DNA of 54,077 bases from Nemertoderma westbladi (GCA_032718475.1 JAUCBJ010000051.1:1-54077); one strand, 5' to 3'; numbered from the stretch's first letter, positions 25,486 to 36,534 are shown. The notes: generated by a model from the sequence alone, not told the origin. Program-made: numbers and translations.

Positions 25486-28068
25486 ATGGATGAAACACCC
25501 CCTGAAAGCGAAGCCTCGACAAAACCAAAATTTAAGAAGCAGTGTGGGTCGTGTTCTGGTACCACTGGACTTATTAATTTAAGTTCTTCGAAAACTCATG
25601 GAAGATTTCAGAAAACTGTGATCAAGTATATGATAACGAATAGAAAGATTTCAACACGTAACAAATTTGTTTGTGATAAATGTTATGAATTGTCAAGATC
25701 TCAAATTCATACTGAAATTGACTCAGACGTAGATGCGGCACTTTTCTCAATTCCAACACCAGCTGCTGAAAGTGGCACCGCCACTCATTCTGACCTTCAA
25801 ATCTTAAAGTCCTCAATTATGTCAACAGCCAAGTCGTTGAAAGGTAAGTATCGTGAATTTCTCACTTCAAGAGAGTGTTTAGAATTTGTTGACAAGAAAG
25901 TTATGGATTTCTGTTGCTCTTTGAGTAATTTAGAAAACCTTGATGAAGCTAATGATTTGCAATGCTTCTCGATATTAAAAACTATAGAGCAGCTTTGTTA
26001 CTTGTCAAATAAAACCTTTGTGGGTCCAATGTCATTTCAACAGAACTTTAACATGTATGTTATCTCGCATTGTAAAACTGCAATTCAGATAAATAGTTGT
26101 GGCACCCCAAATGGAAGTCTTACATTAATTAAGAACATAATAGAAGAAAAGGCTGTTAGTGTTCCTTACAGCAATGACAATTTGTGCGGTGATATACAAG
26201 TTGCTGTAGACAACAACCAAGTTTACTCGAAGACTTACCATATAATTTACAAAGGCGTCACTGTTTCAAAGACCACGAGTGTGATGAGCATACTACATAA
26301 AGCTATTGACTCACAACCTTTGCAATACAGTGCTCTGTCATTTCTTGAGATTCATGATAGTGAGATAGAAACTGTTATAAAACAATTTAGCGATCGGTTT
26401 AATGACACTTGTGAGAAAATTCGGCATTCATACTTAGAAACAATTTTAAAGTCTGTTTTAGATCAGTGCAATTCTAGCGTTGATTTAATTGAGGATTGCA
26501 TCCAGAAGCAAGATAGTGACTCAGCCAAGCCCACCTGGAGAGAAAAACGGTATGATCTGGTAGATGGAACTGCTATTACTATTGACAATGTTAATGTCAT
26601 AGAACAGATCCATGATCCTTATCCTGGTGACCCAGGATCACAAGCTGCTGTACAAGAAATACTGCATAAACTCGGAAATGATTTTTTAGTAGGTGACCGA
26701 AAATGGATCGTATTAGTAGTAGATGGTTCTCCATACCATATGGCTAAACCGATCATAAAAAACGACGACGTTTTAGCTAAACAGATTCTTTTGAAACCAG
26801 GTTTTGGCCATGTACATCATACCATGTTGAAAGCTTTAACCAAAATATTATGGGTACCCTTTGTCAAGACGTTTGCAACATCAGTTGCCATGTTTAAGAC
26901 ACCAAAAGCGCAAATGGCATTTTTCAATTGCACTGATCACCACAAAGCTGACCAATCATTCAATGTCATGTTAGAGGGGAATATGATGGAGATCGTGCGA
27001 TTAGCTGTGTATGAGCTAACTACAAAGGGATCCAATTCACTTCAATGTATTGAAACAAAAGACATTATTGACTGGGCTAATAATATAAGAAATCCTTCCC
27101 TCAAGTTTTTGTTTGAGTGGTCATACGGACCCATTCTGTCTGCTAAGCTTTTTAAAGAAGCTGTTCGACATAATAACTCACTAGCCTTAGATGGTTTTTT
27201 TTTCAAGTTTGCTCCTGTTTTTTTTGCCCATGTGAACCACATTTACAGGCAAATAGCTGCGCACTATTTTGCACAGAAAATGATGATGACTGAAAGTGTA
27301 AAGTTATTTTACGAAAACGACAGCTACACCAAGGACCTTTTGTGGAGAGGAGAAGCGCTGGATTACCTATTAGAAGAGAAACATAAAAAAATAAAATGGA
27401 TAACCGATTCTGGTTTACCTACATGGAAGCGATGGGTCACTGGTTACAGAACACTAAATTTCAGTTGGGATGTGAGAAATACTTTGTACAACAATACAGC
27501 AGTGAATGACCCTGCTTTATTGAGTCGCCATGATGCCAAGGAAATTAGTCTTGAGCCACTAATATTGCACTACAGAACATTACTTCGACAGTCACACTTC
27601 GCTATTGACGATTCACAGCATGTTCCCAGTAATATTAATCCATTGGGGTTGAAAGGAGAACTCAGCAGTCTCAGTTCTGACTTTCTGAAGATTGGCTTTG
27701 CCACTTTTAATGAATGTTTGAAAGCTGAACTCCACAATTGTCCTTTCCCGAAAATAACTCCAGTTCCTATTACCTTGGCTCAGGAATCGCTTATGAAACT
27801 TCCAGAATATCAAACAATATCAAAGTTACATGATACAATATCATGGTTTATCAAGAAACTTTCAAGCCAGTCAATTTCAAAAACATTTCAGTTGCAATTA
27901 TCTAGTAGCCGAACTAAATCGCAATATGTAAACTTATACCACAAAATATTCGAAATTCCGGAATTTCAAGAGCTTATAGATGAATATGTAGAAAGCAGTT
28001 CTGGCAACCCCTCGGGCTCGGCCTCTCACTCTGACTCTACTTCCAGTAGTGATGACGAACATTTATAA
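25486..28068 (+). CDS. Candidate transposase of element B (860 residues)
   Basis: This is the only large ORF on the plus strand of element B and the natural candidate for its transposase. Near the N-terminus two Cys pairs, C20-x2-C23 and C63-x2-C66, look like a zinc-binding DNA-recognition module. The middle has a possible RNase-H-like layout: D367-N in TIDNVNV, D413 in VVDGSPYH, a histidine-rich GFGHVHHTMLK segment (439-449) and acidic candidates E497 and E502. This order recalls the DUF6589-type proteins of animal genomes, from memory and unverified. The C-terminus (about 843-860) is Ser/Asp-rich. No BED finger, hAT dimerisation block or DDE of Tc1 type was seen. The ATG lies about 190 bp inside the left arm. 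Function is inferred mainly from position. Confidence 0.7.
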   Translation: MDETPPESEASTKPKFKKQCGSCSGTTGLINLSSSKTHGRFQKTVIKYMITNRKISTRNKFVCDKCYELSRSQIHTEIDSDVDAALFSIPTPAAESGTATHSDLQILKSSIMSTAKSLKGKYREFLTSRECLEFVDKKVMDFCCSLSNLENLDEANDLQCFSILKTIEQLCYLSNKTFVGPMSFQQNFNMYVISHCKTAIQINSCGTPNGSLTLIKNIIEEKAVSVPYSNDNLCGDIQVAVDNNQVYSKTYHIIYKGVTVSKTTSVMSILHKAIDSQPLQYSALSFLEIHDSEIETVIKQFSDRFNDTCEKIRHSYLETILKSVLDQCNSSVDLIEDCIQKQDSDSAKPTWREKRYDLVDGTAITIDNVNVIEQIHDPYPGDPGSQAAVQEILHKLGNDFLVGDRKWIVLVVDGSPYHMAKPIIKNDDVLAKQILLKPGFGHVHHTMLKALTKILWVPFVKTFATSVAMFKTPKAQMAFFNCTDHHKADQSFNVMLEGNMMEIVRLAVYELTTKGSNSLQCIETKDIIDWANNIRNPSLKFLFEWSYGPILSAKLFKEAVRHNNSLALDGFFFKFAPVFFAHVNHIYRQIAAHYFAQKMMMTESVKLFYENDSYTKDLLWRGEALDYLLEEKHKKIKWITDSGLPTWKRWVTGYRTLNFSWDVRNTLYNNTAVNDPALLSRHDAKEISLEPLILHYRTLLRQSHFAIDDSQHVPSNINPLGLKGELSSLSSDFLKIGFATFNECLKAELHNCPFPKITPVPITLAQESLMKLPEYQTISKLHDTISWFIKKLSSQSISKTFQLQLSSSRTKSQYVNLYHKIFEIPEFQELIDEYVESSSGNPSGSASHSDSTSSSDDEHL

Positions 28069-28529
28069 TTACTAATTAGGTATATATATACCGGTTTTTT
28101 TAATAATTTGAGAATTTAATAATTTTCATCAGTATATTAATATTATAAAAATTCATGCTAAATATATAATATATATATATATACAGTATATAGTAAGATT
28201 CAGTTTAAATCAATTTAAAAAAATCAATTACTGTAGGTAAATCAATTTAAAAAAAATTAAAATACAAATAACATTGCCAAATTATTCATAAAAAGTATTG
28301 CCAAATTGCACATTATAGGGAAGTTCTCAAAAGAATCAAAATAACATTCAACTCAAATTAAACATATTATATAATTAGCTATAAAAGAGTACAAAATATC
28401 ACAATCAATTAGGTTAATCAATTAATAAAAATTGCCATTTAAAATTACAGCAGTATAATATATAAAAATATATAGATAAAATAAAATATATAGATAAAAT
28501 ATATATATAAAAATATATATATATATAAG
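28069..28529. other. AT-rich spacer between the two genes of element B
   Basis: This is very AT-rich, with TATATA runs and repeated ATCAATTTAAAAAAA words. It probably holds both polyadenylation regions of the convergent genes. No ORF is visible. Confidence 0.5.
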
Positions 28530-29678
28530 TTACTTTTTTTTCGACCGTGTACGGTATCTTGGTGGTGCTGCTGCTGATTGGCTCGTTGAGGCATCACCAT
28601 CCTGTGTCGTTTCCGTCATGGCAACAACACTCTGCTCCCCAACAAAGTCAACCCTATGTGCCTGGCAATACCATGGGCACATGGTCCTTCCCTCAGCAAT
28701 GGTCAATGTTGGAAACCCAACACAGAAGCTGTGTACCCATTGTTGGCAATTCAGGGCCTGGCACCCTAGCACTGTGCCTGAAATGTCTCCAATAGCATTA
28801 AAGATTCGATAACAAATCGAGCACCTCGCCGCAGGATTGCAAAGACCCACACGTCGCCGCAAAAATATATCCACAGATGGCAACTGAGGAGTTTTTGATG
28901 GTGTCACAACGTTTGGTGCTTGTAGATCCTGGTCACCTGCCAACTCAATTGGTTCGCCCGATTCAACTCTGTCCACCACAAGGCCAGCTCCAATCTGGAC
29001 TGCCTTGATGAATGCCTCAACTGCCTCACCTTTGGTTGAAAACAGCTTATTCTGGATAGGATTGATATCTATCCCACCTAAAATTGATCGCGAATTAGCA
29101 GGTGAAGGCTCCTCCTTGTTGGTGCTGCAGGATGAACGTATATTAAGTCTATATTTCTCCCCCCCCCTATCATGTCGCATGTTCAAAAAAATTACATCGG
29201 ACCCGGTGTGAGTCAAAGTTTCTAGTTCCTTAAGTTTCTCGTGTATTCCATCTCTACGCTTTGAATCCATAGATGTTCTATAATTATCGTTCTTTTCAAA
29301 CGCTGCTTCCGACTTCCTCCTCCTCTTCTTAATAGGGTCTGCCGATGATCGTCCGCTATCAGACACAACTCCACTGACACCAGATACTGGTGAGTAGTGC
29401 GAATCAGACTGTGGTGCACCTGTGCTGTGTGTACTAGTTAATATCGCTAGTTCGTTGTCCTCGTAATCGTTAGGATCTATAGTTAGAAGTGTTAGCGGTA
29501 CCTCGTAGTTGGAACTACCCGGATCATATAGGCCTACTGTTCCACTAACGCTCGAGAGGATGTTCGATATTGACTCCTGAATTTCCGCCTCAAGAATTCC
29601 ATCGCTTTGTTGAGGTTGTTGTTCTTCCTCTTCCGGTATTTGAAGATCCCGTTCTTCTTGGTCAGTCTCTTTATCCAT
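28530..29678 (-). CDS. Element B accessory protein with PHD-type zinc finger and MADS-like segment (382 residues)
   Basis: The ORF runs toward the putative transposase gene. Residues 1-30 are acidic and Gln/Glu-rich. KKRRRK at 117-122 is a probable nuclear signal. Residues ~134-178 (SKRRDGIHEKLKELETLTHT and onward) resemble the MADS-box pattern S-K-R-x-x-G-I-x-x-K-x-x-E-L-x-x-L-T. A PHD-type C4HC3 cluster follows: C286-x2-C289, C306-x4-C311, H316-x2-C319, C334-x3-C338. The C-terminal tail is basic (RYRTRSKKK). Such a protein could bind DNA or histone tails and guide or regulate transposition; that role is inference. The PHD call is fairly strong, the MADS call tentative. Confidence 0.65.
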   Translation of the reverse strand: MDKETDQEERDLQIPEEEEQQPQQSDGILEAEIQESISNILSSVSGTVGLYDPGSSNYEVPLTLLTIDPNDYEDNELAILTSTHSTGAPQSDSHYSPVSGVSGVVSDSGRSSADPIKKRRRKSEAAFEKNDNYRTSMDSKRRDGIHEKLKELETLTHTGSDVIFLNMRHDRGGEKYRLNIRSSCSTNKEEPSPANSRSILGGIDINPIQNKLFSTKGEAVEAFIKAVQIGAGLVVDRVESGEPIELAGDQDLQAPNVVTPSKTPQLPSVDIFLRRRVGLCNPAARCSICYRIFNAIGDISGTVLGCQALNCQQWVHSFCVGFPTLTIAEGRTMCPWYCQAHRVDFVGEQSVVAMTETTQDGDASTSQSAAAPPRYRTRSKKK

Positions 29679-30250
29679 TAAAAATAAAATCAGAAAAGTA
29701 TTATTTTACTTTACTGTATTAGGCTAGGTGCTAGGTTTAAGAAACGCAGTCTTAATTATCATATTAGGCCTACTGGAATTAAGTCGTCAGACTGATAATG
29801 AATCATGACCCTTTAACAACTTATTGGGGCACTGCTTATTTAAGAGATAGGTCTACCATTAACTAGAGGTTACAACAACCCCACACTGCTTATTTAAGAA
29901 GTAGCTATAAACTTGGTTAAGATCGCACTGTTTATTTAAACAAGCCAAAACTCTTATTTAGGAAGTGCGCCTCCTCAGAAAGTATTCCAGGAGATATTGG
30001 AACTACTGCTTCATAGTAGAAGCCTATTATATTGACTTCTACACGACAGAATTAATTGCTGATTTCAAAATATGACTCAGGGTATACAAACGTTCCCATT
30101 GGAGGAGAAAAATTGGGGCCCTTTTGATTTGCTACCTGTCAAACCATCAAAACAACACAAAAATTAGAGTAAAACTGCCTAAATAAGCAGTGCGATCTGT
30201 AAATAAGAAGTGCGACCCGTACTGCTTATTTAAGCATATGTTCCCTACTG

Positions 30251-31089
30251 ACAGGCTACAGCTGTACAGGAGTAGACAAACAGGCATACACCAGTACACA
30301 CACTAGGCTGCTAGGCAGATTCTACCAGGTTTTTCCGGAATTGGTGCAGGCTGTCCGGTAAATTGGTAAATTCCGGAATAGGTATAGACGGTACCTACCT
30401 ACCTCTGTACCTACCTGCCTACTGGCTACTGCTACTGCTGTACTGGCTGAATGGCAACGACAGGACAGCAGGAATGATACTGCAGTATTCTGGTATTGGC
30501 AGTCTGGTACCGGCAGACCGGTACACACCGATACACTAAAATTCTATCAGAATACCGGCTCCGGCTGACCGGCAGACAGGTACTGAGGTAGGTACGGATT
30601 ACGGACTACATACAGACGGATACAGCCAATCCTGTCTGCCTGTACAGCTGTAGTACTGTAGTACAGCAGTATGCTCATGCTGTTACAGCTGTAGGCTGGT
30701 AGGCCTATAGTGTTTTATCAGCAAATTGGGCTTTATATTTTAAATTTCCCTCTAACAATATGTTACACAGCAAAATGTGCTCAATATCTCAGACACTCGC
30801 ACTTTCAATTCGATATCGTACAAAATTACAGCGCACTTTTTACAATTCTGAACACAAGGCTGCAAGGCCAGAAGACGTTGTTACTGTATTTCTAACTAAA
30901 TTCTAATTTCTAACTAATTCAAACTAACTAATATTTAGGTAGTCTGGTACCATAGTATTTGCTGTACTGCAGTTGTGTTGAACCGGCCAACAGGAATATT
31001 TGAAAATGGAAACATGGGCACAATGAGGAACGTGCTGTGTTTAACGTCTCCTTCTAAGTTTACCCGGTTCTACTGTAATTACACCCTCT
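30251..31089. other. Low-complexity spacer between element B and the LINE
   Basis: The spacer is rich in CTGTAC, TACCGG and CAGTA words. Copies of TCCGGAATTGGT (~30335 and ~30375) echo those upstream of PSMC2. Near 31006-31025 GGGCACAATGAGGAACG resembles the LINE 3' segment at ~32462, possibly a remnant of an adjacent copy. No gene was seen. Confidence 0.4.
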
Positions 31090-32655
31090 GTATGAAAAGA
31101 ATAGTAAAGTAGAACCCTGTAATTACAGACCTGTTAGTATGTTAAGTATTGTATCAAAAATTCTAGAACGTTCTGTTTTTCTACAGCTGGAGGCACATCT
31201 TAGTAGGCTAAATCTGATCTATGAACTTCAGTCCGGTTTTCGTAAATCATATTCTACAGACACCTGCCTTATTAACTTAACTGATACAATTAGATGTAAT
31301 AACGCAAAGGGTTTATATACTGGTATGGTAATGTTGGACCTACAAAAGGCTTTCGATACTGTAGATCACGAAATTATGCTTGGTAAGTTAGGCCTGATGG
31401 GTGTAGGTTCTATAGACTGGTTCAAGTCCTACCTTTCAGACAGAGGTCAAACTGTAGTCATTAGCAAATCGCAGTCTACTGTACAAGAGATTACCTGTGG
31501 TGTACCGCAAGGTAGTATATTAGGTCCTCTGCTATTTGTATGCATGTAAATGATATGATAAGTAGTATAGATCCCGATTTTAAACTCATTTTATATGCCG
31601 ACGACAGTGCTCTTATTTTCTCTCATAAAGATCCTATCCATATTTCCCAAAAGTTAAGTGCAGTTCTAGAATCCTGTAATGAGTGGTTGGTTGATAATAA
31701 GCTATCCATTCGCTACGGTAAGACTGAAAGTATTTTGTTTGGTTCCAAAAGAAAGTTAAAGAAGGTAACTAAGTATGAAGTCACTAGTAATGGACATAAG
31801 ATTGAAAATAAAAAGGAAGTTAAATATTTAGGCGCCACATTGGATAACTGCTTATCAGGAGAAAGCACAGTGAAAAATATTTTCTCGAAAGTTAACAGTA
31901 GGCTTTGGTTTCTATACAGAAATAAAAATAGTTTAAACACCGACTCCCGCAAGTTACTTTGCTCTTCTTTAATACAGTGTCACATGGACTATGCGTGCTC
32001 TTCTTGGTATGAAGGCTTAACCAAACAGCTTAAATGTAAATTACAAGTAGCTCAGAATAAAGTAGTACGATTTATTAAAGACTACAAACCTAGGCACCAC
32101 CTAACTCCAGATGACTTTTCTGAATCTGGACTACTTAACTTAGATAGTAGAGTTAAGCAGCTACGCCTTAACCATGTGCATAAAGTGTATAATGGTAAAT
32201 GTCCCAATTACCTAAAACAAAAATTCAACAGAGTACGCGATACACACTCTTACAATACCAGAGCTAGTGCTTCAAACTTCTACCTCCCGAATTGTAAATC
32301 CTTCGAATCTGATACTTTCTTTTTTAACGGCATTAAAAATTGGAACGCTCTGCCTAATGAAATTAAAAACCTAGATAATCAACATTCTTTTACATCTGCA
32401 GTTAAATCTCACCTCCGTGTGCAATGTAAAAATAGACATGGCAAGAATGGCTACATGGGGATGGGCACATTGAGGAACGAACGATTACACCCCTTACTTC
32501 GCCATCTGTTATTGTTTTTGTACCCAATTTAACCATAAAAGATTTATGTTAACATATGATTGGAATTTTATTGTGGCACGCCATTAAGAATAAGAATTGT
32601 TTTTACCCAATAACCATAAAAGATATATTGTATACTAACATATAATTTGAATTTT
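31090..32655 (+). mobile_element. 5'-truncated non-LTR retrotransposon (CR1/L2-like LINE)
   Basis: The element starts within the reverse-transcriptase domain ([12 protein letters not shown]) and runs through its C-terminal region to a 3' tail. The tail contains two ~85-bp near-copies built around CCATAAAAGAT and GAATTTTATTG. The 5' half (endonuclease and N-terminal RT) is missing, as is typical of truncated insertion. The clade is judged from the sequence style (LNTDSRKLLCSSLIQCHMDY) and is not certain. Confidence 0.85.
31139..32532 (+). pseudogene. Reverse transcriptase, frameshifted
   Basis: The first frame (31139-31549) carries [12 protein letters not shown] with the first catalytic Asp, and [13 protein letters not shown]. 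The second (31540-32532) carries HVNDM and YADDSALIF with the catalytic YADD. A one-base loss near 31541-31545 separates them, between LLFV and HVNDM. The C-terminal region is otherwise open to 32532. The element is therefore dead in this copy. Confidence 0.88.
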
Positions 32656-33555
32656 ATTGAGGCGCCATGCAAATACTGTAGGAACAAAGTAATGGTTGTT
32701 CGCTGGTAACTCATACTGAGTGAGATGTGACAGATGTGCAAAATAGTCATGAGTCTATGTCTAGGTGAATAAAAGATATAATGTCGGGTAGTGCAGTGAA
32801 AATATCAGAAGTGAGTGTTTATCTCTACCTGTACAGTACTGTATATCATTATAGTAGAGTGTGCTGGTACGTATAAATTTCATAAAGTCTGTAAACATTC
32901 ATTGACATATTTTAATTAATCAATATTGAGGTACGTTTGTAAGTATAATAAAGTATCGTGCTTGTTGCTAGGGTGATGGTGGGGGGGGGGGGGGGGGGGG
33001 GGGAGGGTGAGCGAGAAAAAAATAAGGAGAAAAATAAGCTCCCTGTGTCGTGAATAAATACAAGTAGGCCTACTGTAACATCTTCGGTAGTTTTGGTCTG
33101 GAATGAAATATTGTCATAATCTCTAGGCAAGTACGATTGAACTTGAAACAGACTTTACTTCGATTCTGTCACTACTGTACAGTCATTCCTATCAACAAAA
33201 CTCGTACCTACAGTATACGTTGCAATAGCCAAATTTGACTGCAACTGTAGGCCTACATCTTTCTGATAATTTTTACTACCACTTCCAACACTACCATACT
33301 GTAGGTTTGCCAGCCCATTCTTTACGTTGTAGGCCTACTCCGACACATGACCTTTGCTTACGATATTCGACGGAGAGACGCATAGTCGGATTGTCACGAT
33401 AATAATTGTATTGACTATCAATTTCAGATAGAAAAAAGACGGAATTGTCATGATTACGGACTTCTTCTGTATATCATCAGTTATAAGTTTTTTGCCGTGA
33501 CTAATAATTATTGACTGCTAATATAATAAAATCTATATTAATTATTATCTTATCT
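32656..33555. other. Non-coding spacer
   Basis: It holds a long G run near 32982-33003 followed by a GAGAAAAAA stretch. No coding sequence was recognised. Confidence 0.4.
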
Positions 33556-33562
33556 TATAAAA
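33556..33562 (+). promoter_or_regulatory. Possible TATA box of the cysteine-rich peptide gene
   Basis: TATAAAA lies 34 bases upstream of the ATG at 33596. If used, it would give a very short 5' leader. This is position-based only, in an AT-rich region. Confidence 0.3.
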
Positions 33563-33595
33563 CATCCACAGCTTTAAACACAAATTCCTGGAATT

Positions 33596-36534
33596 ATGAC
33601 TTCAGCACTACGATTAACTATCATTTACTTAATTTGTTTTGGGATGTTCATGTTGACATTTGCAGACGATTTGCAGCAAAGGTAGAGTAATACAGTAGAG
33701 AGAATAATACATACAAACAATAATACATAGTATAAACAGGTAGGGGGGGGGGGGGGAGGTAAACTGGACGCAATAAAAATTCATCCTTCTCCAGGGGAAA
33801 TTCGACGAAAATAACTGACTGATTATTCTCAAAAATAAAACTGTATCCTGTTCTATTGTGCTTAGTTAATTGTTTTGGATAAAATAACGTGCCACTGTAA
33901 CGTGCTCCTTTCCCTAAATTGAGAATTTAACATTGAGGTGGGATATTAATTCGCCAAGATGGGATTTGCGTCCAGATCCCCCCCCCCTGTCTCAGTATAA
34001 CGGTGCTAGGCATACAGTATGCCTATATACAGTATACTGTAGTATGACAACTACAAGGAATGATCGGATTACTGTCAAGGCCTTGATTACAGTGCAACTC
34101 AGGTAGGTCCTGGCGCCACCGAGCCACACCAAATCAGCCTGTCAACCGTAGTCTATTTGTTGCGATATATGGCGTTGTGTGTAAAACAACCCATCATACA
34201 GTATAGAACAGATTAGATAAGCGTATTAATGTATGACCGTAATATAATTAGATAGGGTAAATAAAATCAACAGGTTCATTTATATTCATTTAATTTTTAT
34301 ACAGTATGTAGTCTCAATTACGTAAATTTTATAATAAAACCCTAGTATATTAATTTGCGGTGACAAACTTCTATAAAACTAAAATTTGAATTTGCCGTTT
34401 TCTAATATCTACCGAATCTATAACATATTTGTGCTAATTTCGTTTACATTCTATATAAATCAATATTTGTGTTAAATTAACGTTTGAATTGTGCTTTTAA
34501 TAATTTCCGAATTAATTTAAGGCGATTATGCGCTTCTGCTCGCTGGTTGGTCAAGAGCCCAGCTGACAGAACCCTGGATCTGGCCTGATCATGTGAGATA
34601 TTGCGTCATTCTTACAGTTTAACAGTAGCCATATTTATTATTTTATTTGCACTTCCGTTTTGATTGTAAATTTGCTGATTTCTGCTATAATTTGTGACTT
34701 TGAATAATGATTACTGCTTGACCTGACTCTTGATTTGATTTCTGATTGTTTAATTATAATTCGCAATGTAGTAAACCTAAATCAACGTTTGTTTCTTCAA
34801 ACTGTCTGACCTGTTTTGCTATGTTTTACGCCGTTACGGTAACCGCCCGCTTTAGCATGTTGGGCTAAGGGTAGGCGTCGCGGGCTCACTATTCCGAAGC
34901 GACAGAAGGAGAGTTGGAGGATCCAATGCACAGCAGTACCGGCGGGGCTGGTAGCTTATTAGTAGCGTAGTTATTTTCTGTTTCGGCTTGTTCTTAGGAC
35001 AATTAGCTTGGTATGTTATAGTTTTATTAACCCTTTTGTTTCATTCGAAAATACAAACATATCAAAAGGAAGAATCCCCTTTGAGATTTCTTTAACACTA
35101 TTCTTTCGCAGACATTCTGGGAGAGTTATTGACTCGCCCCCATTTATGCCACGTCCAAACTGCGTTTACAATTTTCCAAAAGGGCCTACTTGCAAGTGGT
35201 TTCATGCCATGTGGTGGTTATACTGTACACACATCAACCCCCATCGTGTTTAGTAATTTCAGTATTTTTAGTAAGTTCAGGCTAGTAATTATTTTTATTA
35301 GCTACTGTAGGCCTACATTAGTACTGGTAGCTAGTAATTATTCACTATCCAGGCTATTACTTTTTCATATAAAATATCTTTGATGTCAGAAATATATATT
35401 ATTTATTTATTTATATGGAATTAATTTCGCACTACCATATCGCCAGGGCGATGTATTTTCCAGCTTTATATCGCAGTGCGACATTATTTATCTGTAGGCC
35501 TATGTTCCTACGCCATACATTTACTACAGTATGTATTTCCATTTTGGTACTAAATATTGTGAAATTATTTTTATATTTTTCTGGAGTTTCTAAATCTGAA
35601 AACCGCTTTTAATAGCTCTTTTAGTTTACAAGTTATAACAATTTCCATTTAGGGAGACCTATTGAAATTAGTATTACTACTGTATGTATAATGGAAGGTC
35701 GATTATCTCCAAATATTTTTTTTATGAAATTGTCCATTTCAAAACCATACTACTTCTACAATTTTTGACCAATTATTCTGAAAGTTTCTGTGGGTGTCTA
35801 CTGTACATGCAAGCGTGCATAAAACTATCAGATAACTTTTGAAATTTTTAGTTAATAAAATTAACTTTTTATATTAGTTAATTATTATTATAAAAAACAT
35901 AAATTTGTTGCCCCATCATAGTTCTATCATGTAAAAAACCTTTCATGTGATTAGATGTTAAAAGGTAAAAGCCTTCGGGTTTTAAGCGCAACCAAGTTTT
36001 TTTCATTATTAACTAGTATTAACAAATATTAAATAGCGAAAAATAAAATTTTTCTCATTTCTTATTTAGAATAGCATCTAAGGTAGGACTACCTATATTC
36101 CAAATTATAGCCAAATCCAAACAATCTTGAAGCGCGGGGAGTTATAAATCAAGAGTTGTCCGAAATGGTGTACTCCCATTAAAACTTTTATGGCTAATCG
36201 TCGAAACATAATATTATTATTTACTCGCTAGTTTGTGAGCGAAGGTGTATTATAAAATAGGTTTATGAAGATAATAAAGTTTAAATTTCTGTAGGCCAAC
36301 AGTACACGAGTAGCGCAGTTACGTAATGTTATTTATTCTATATTTATTTTTACTGTTTATAGATACGACGATGCACCAATGGAGCTACTAGAAATAAAAT
36401 CGATCCAACGTTGTTCCAATTCGAGTTGCAAGGAGAAGGAGTTGTGCGCTTTGTGTCGTGGGAATTGTTATATGATCTATTGGAAGGCACAAACTTCTTG
36501 CATTTCCAACTGCATTCCGAGGCATTGCTATTAA
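33596..36534 (+). CDS. Secreted 8-cysteine peptide precursor, two exons (33596-33681, 36363-36534)
   Basis: Exon 1 encodes MTSALRLTIIYLICFG followed by MFMLTFA and DDLQQ, a classic signal peptide with a likely cleavage after TFA. It ends AG|GTAGAG. Exon 2 follows the acceptor TTTATAG and restores Arg at the junction (AG|A). It encodes 56 residues with the cysteine pattern C-x4-C-x5-C-x2-C-x3-C-x10-C-x3-C-x4-C-Y and a TAA stop at 36532-36534. The predicted precursor is 85 residues. Eight cysteines suggest four disulfides in an extracellular peptide; the family was not recognised, and whether it is hormone-like, antimicrobial or venom-like cannot be told. The support is the coincidence of signal peptide, donor, acceptor, phase and Cys-rich frame; the 2.7-kb intron is unproven. 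Confidence 0.55.
33682..36362. other. Putative intron of the cysteine-rich peptide gene
   Basis: It contains a G run at ~33727-33736 and a short dispersed repeat TCGCCAAGATGGGATTTGCG at ~33952-33971, which also occurs with one change at ~8111-8130. A C run sits at ~33978. A weak tRNA-like or SINE-like patch occurs around 34840-34910. Otherwise it is AT-rich sequence without a convincing gene. Confidence 0.4.

Larger units (their letters stand above)
24924..30250. mobile_element. Element B: apparently intact 5.3-kb DNA transposon with two genes, long inverted ends and 5-bp target duplication
   Basis: The ends are inverted copies starting CAGTAGGGAACATATGCTTA, and the inverted similarity extends about 375 bp (24924 to ~25300, ~29872 to 30250). 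The flanks are a perfect 5-bp duplication ACAGG (24919-24923 and 30251-30255). The arms repeat TTAAATAAGCAGTGCG and its complement. Inside are two convergent open genes (25486-28068 plus, 28530-29678 minus) separated by AT-rich sequence. Arms this similar and uninterrupted ORFs suggest recent activity. I cannot place it in a named superfamily: the 5-bp duplication and CAGT ends do not fit well with Tc1, piggyBac, P, MuDR or CACTA. Confidence 0.9.

Noticed and set aside
34840-34910. tRNA or SINE around GGGCTAAGGGTAGGCG
   Set aside because: Only a partial B-box-like match and no cloverleaf; too weak to annotate.
35008-35383. Short overlapping plus-strand open frames
   Set aside because: No homology, no splice support, and they lie inside the putative intron of the peptide gene.
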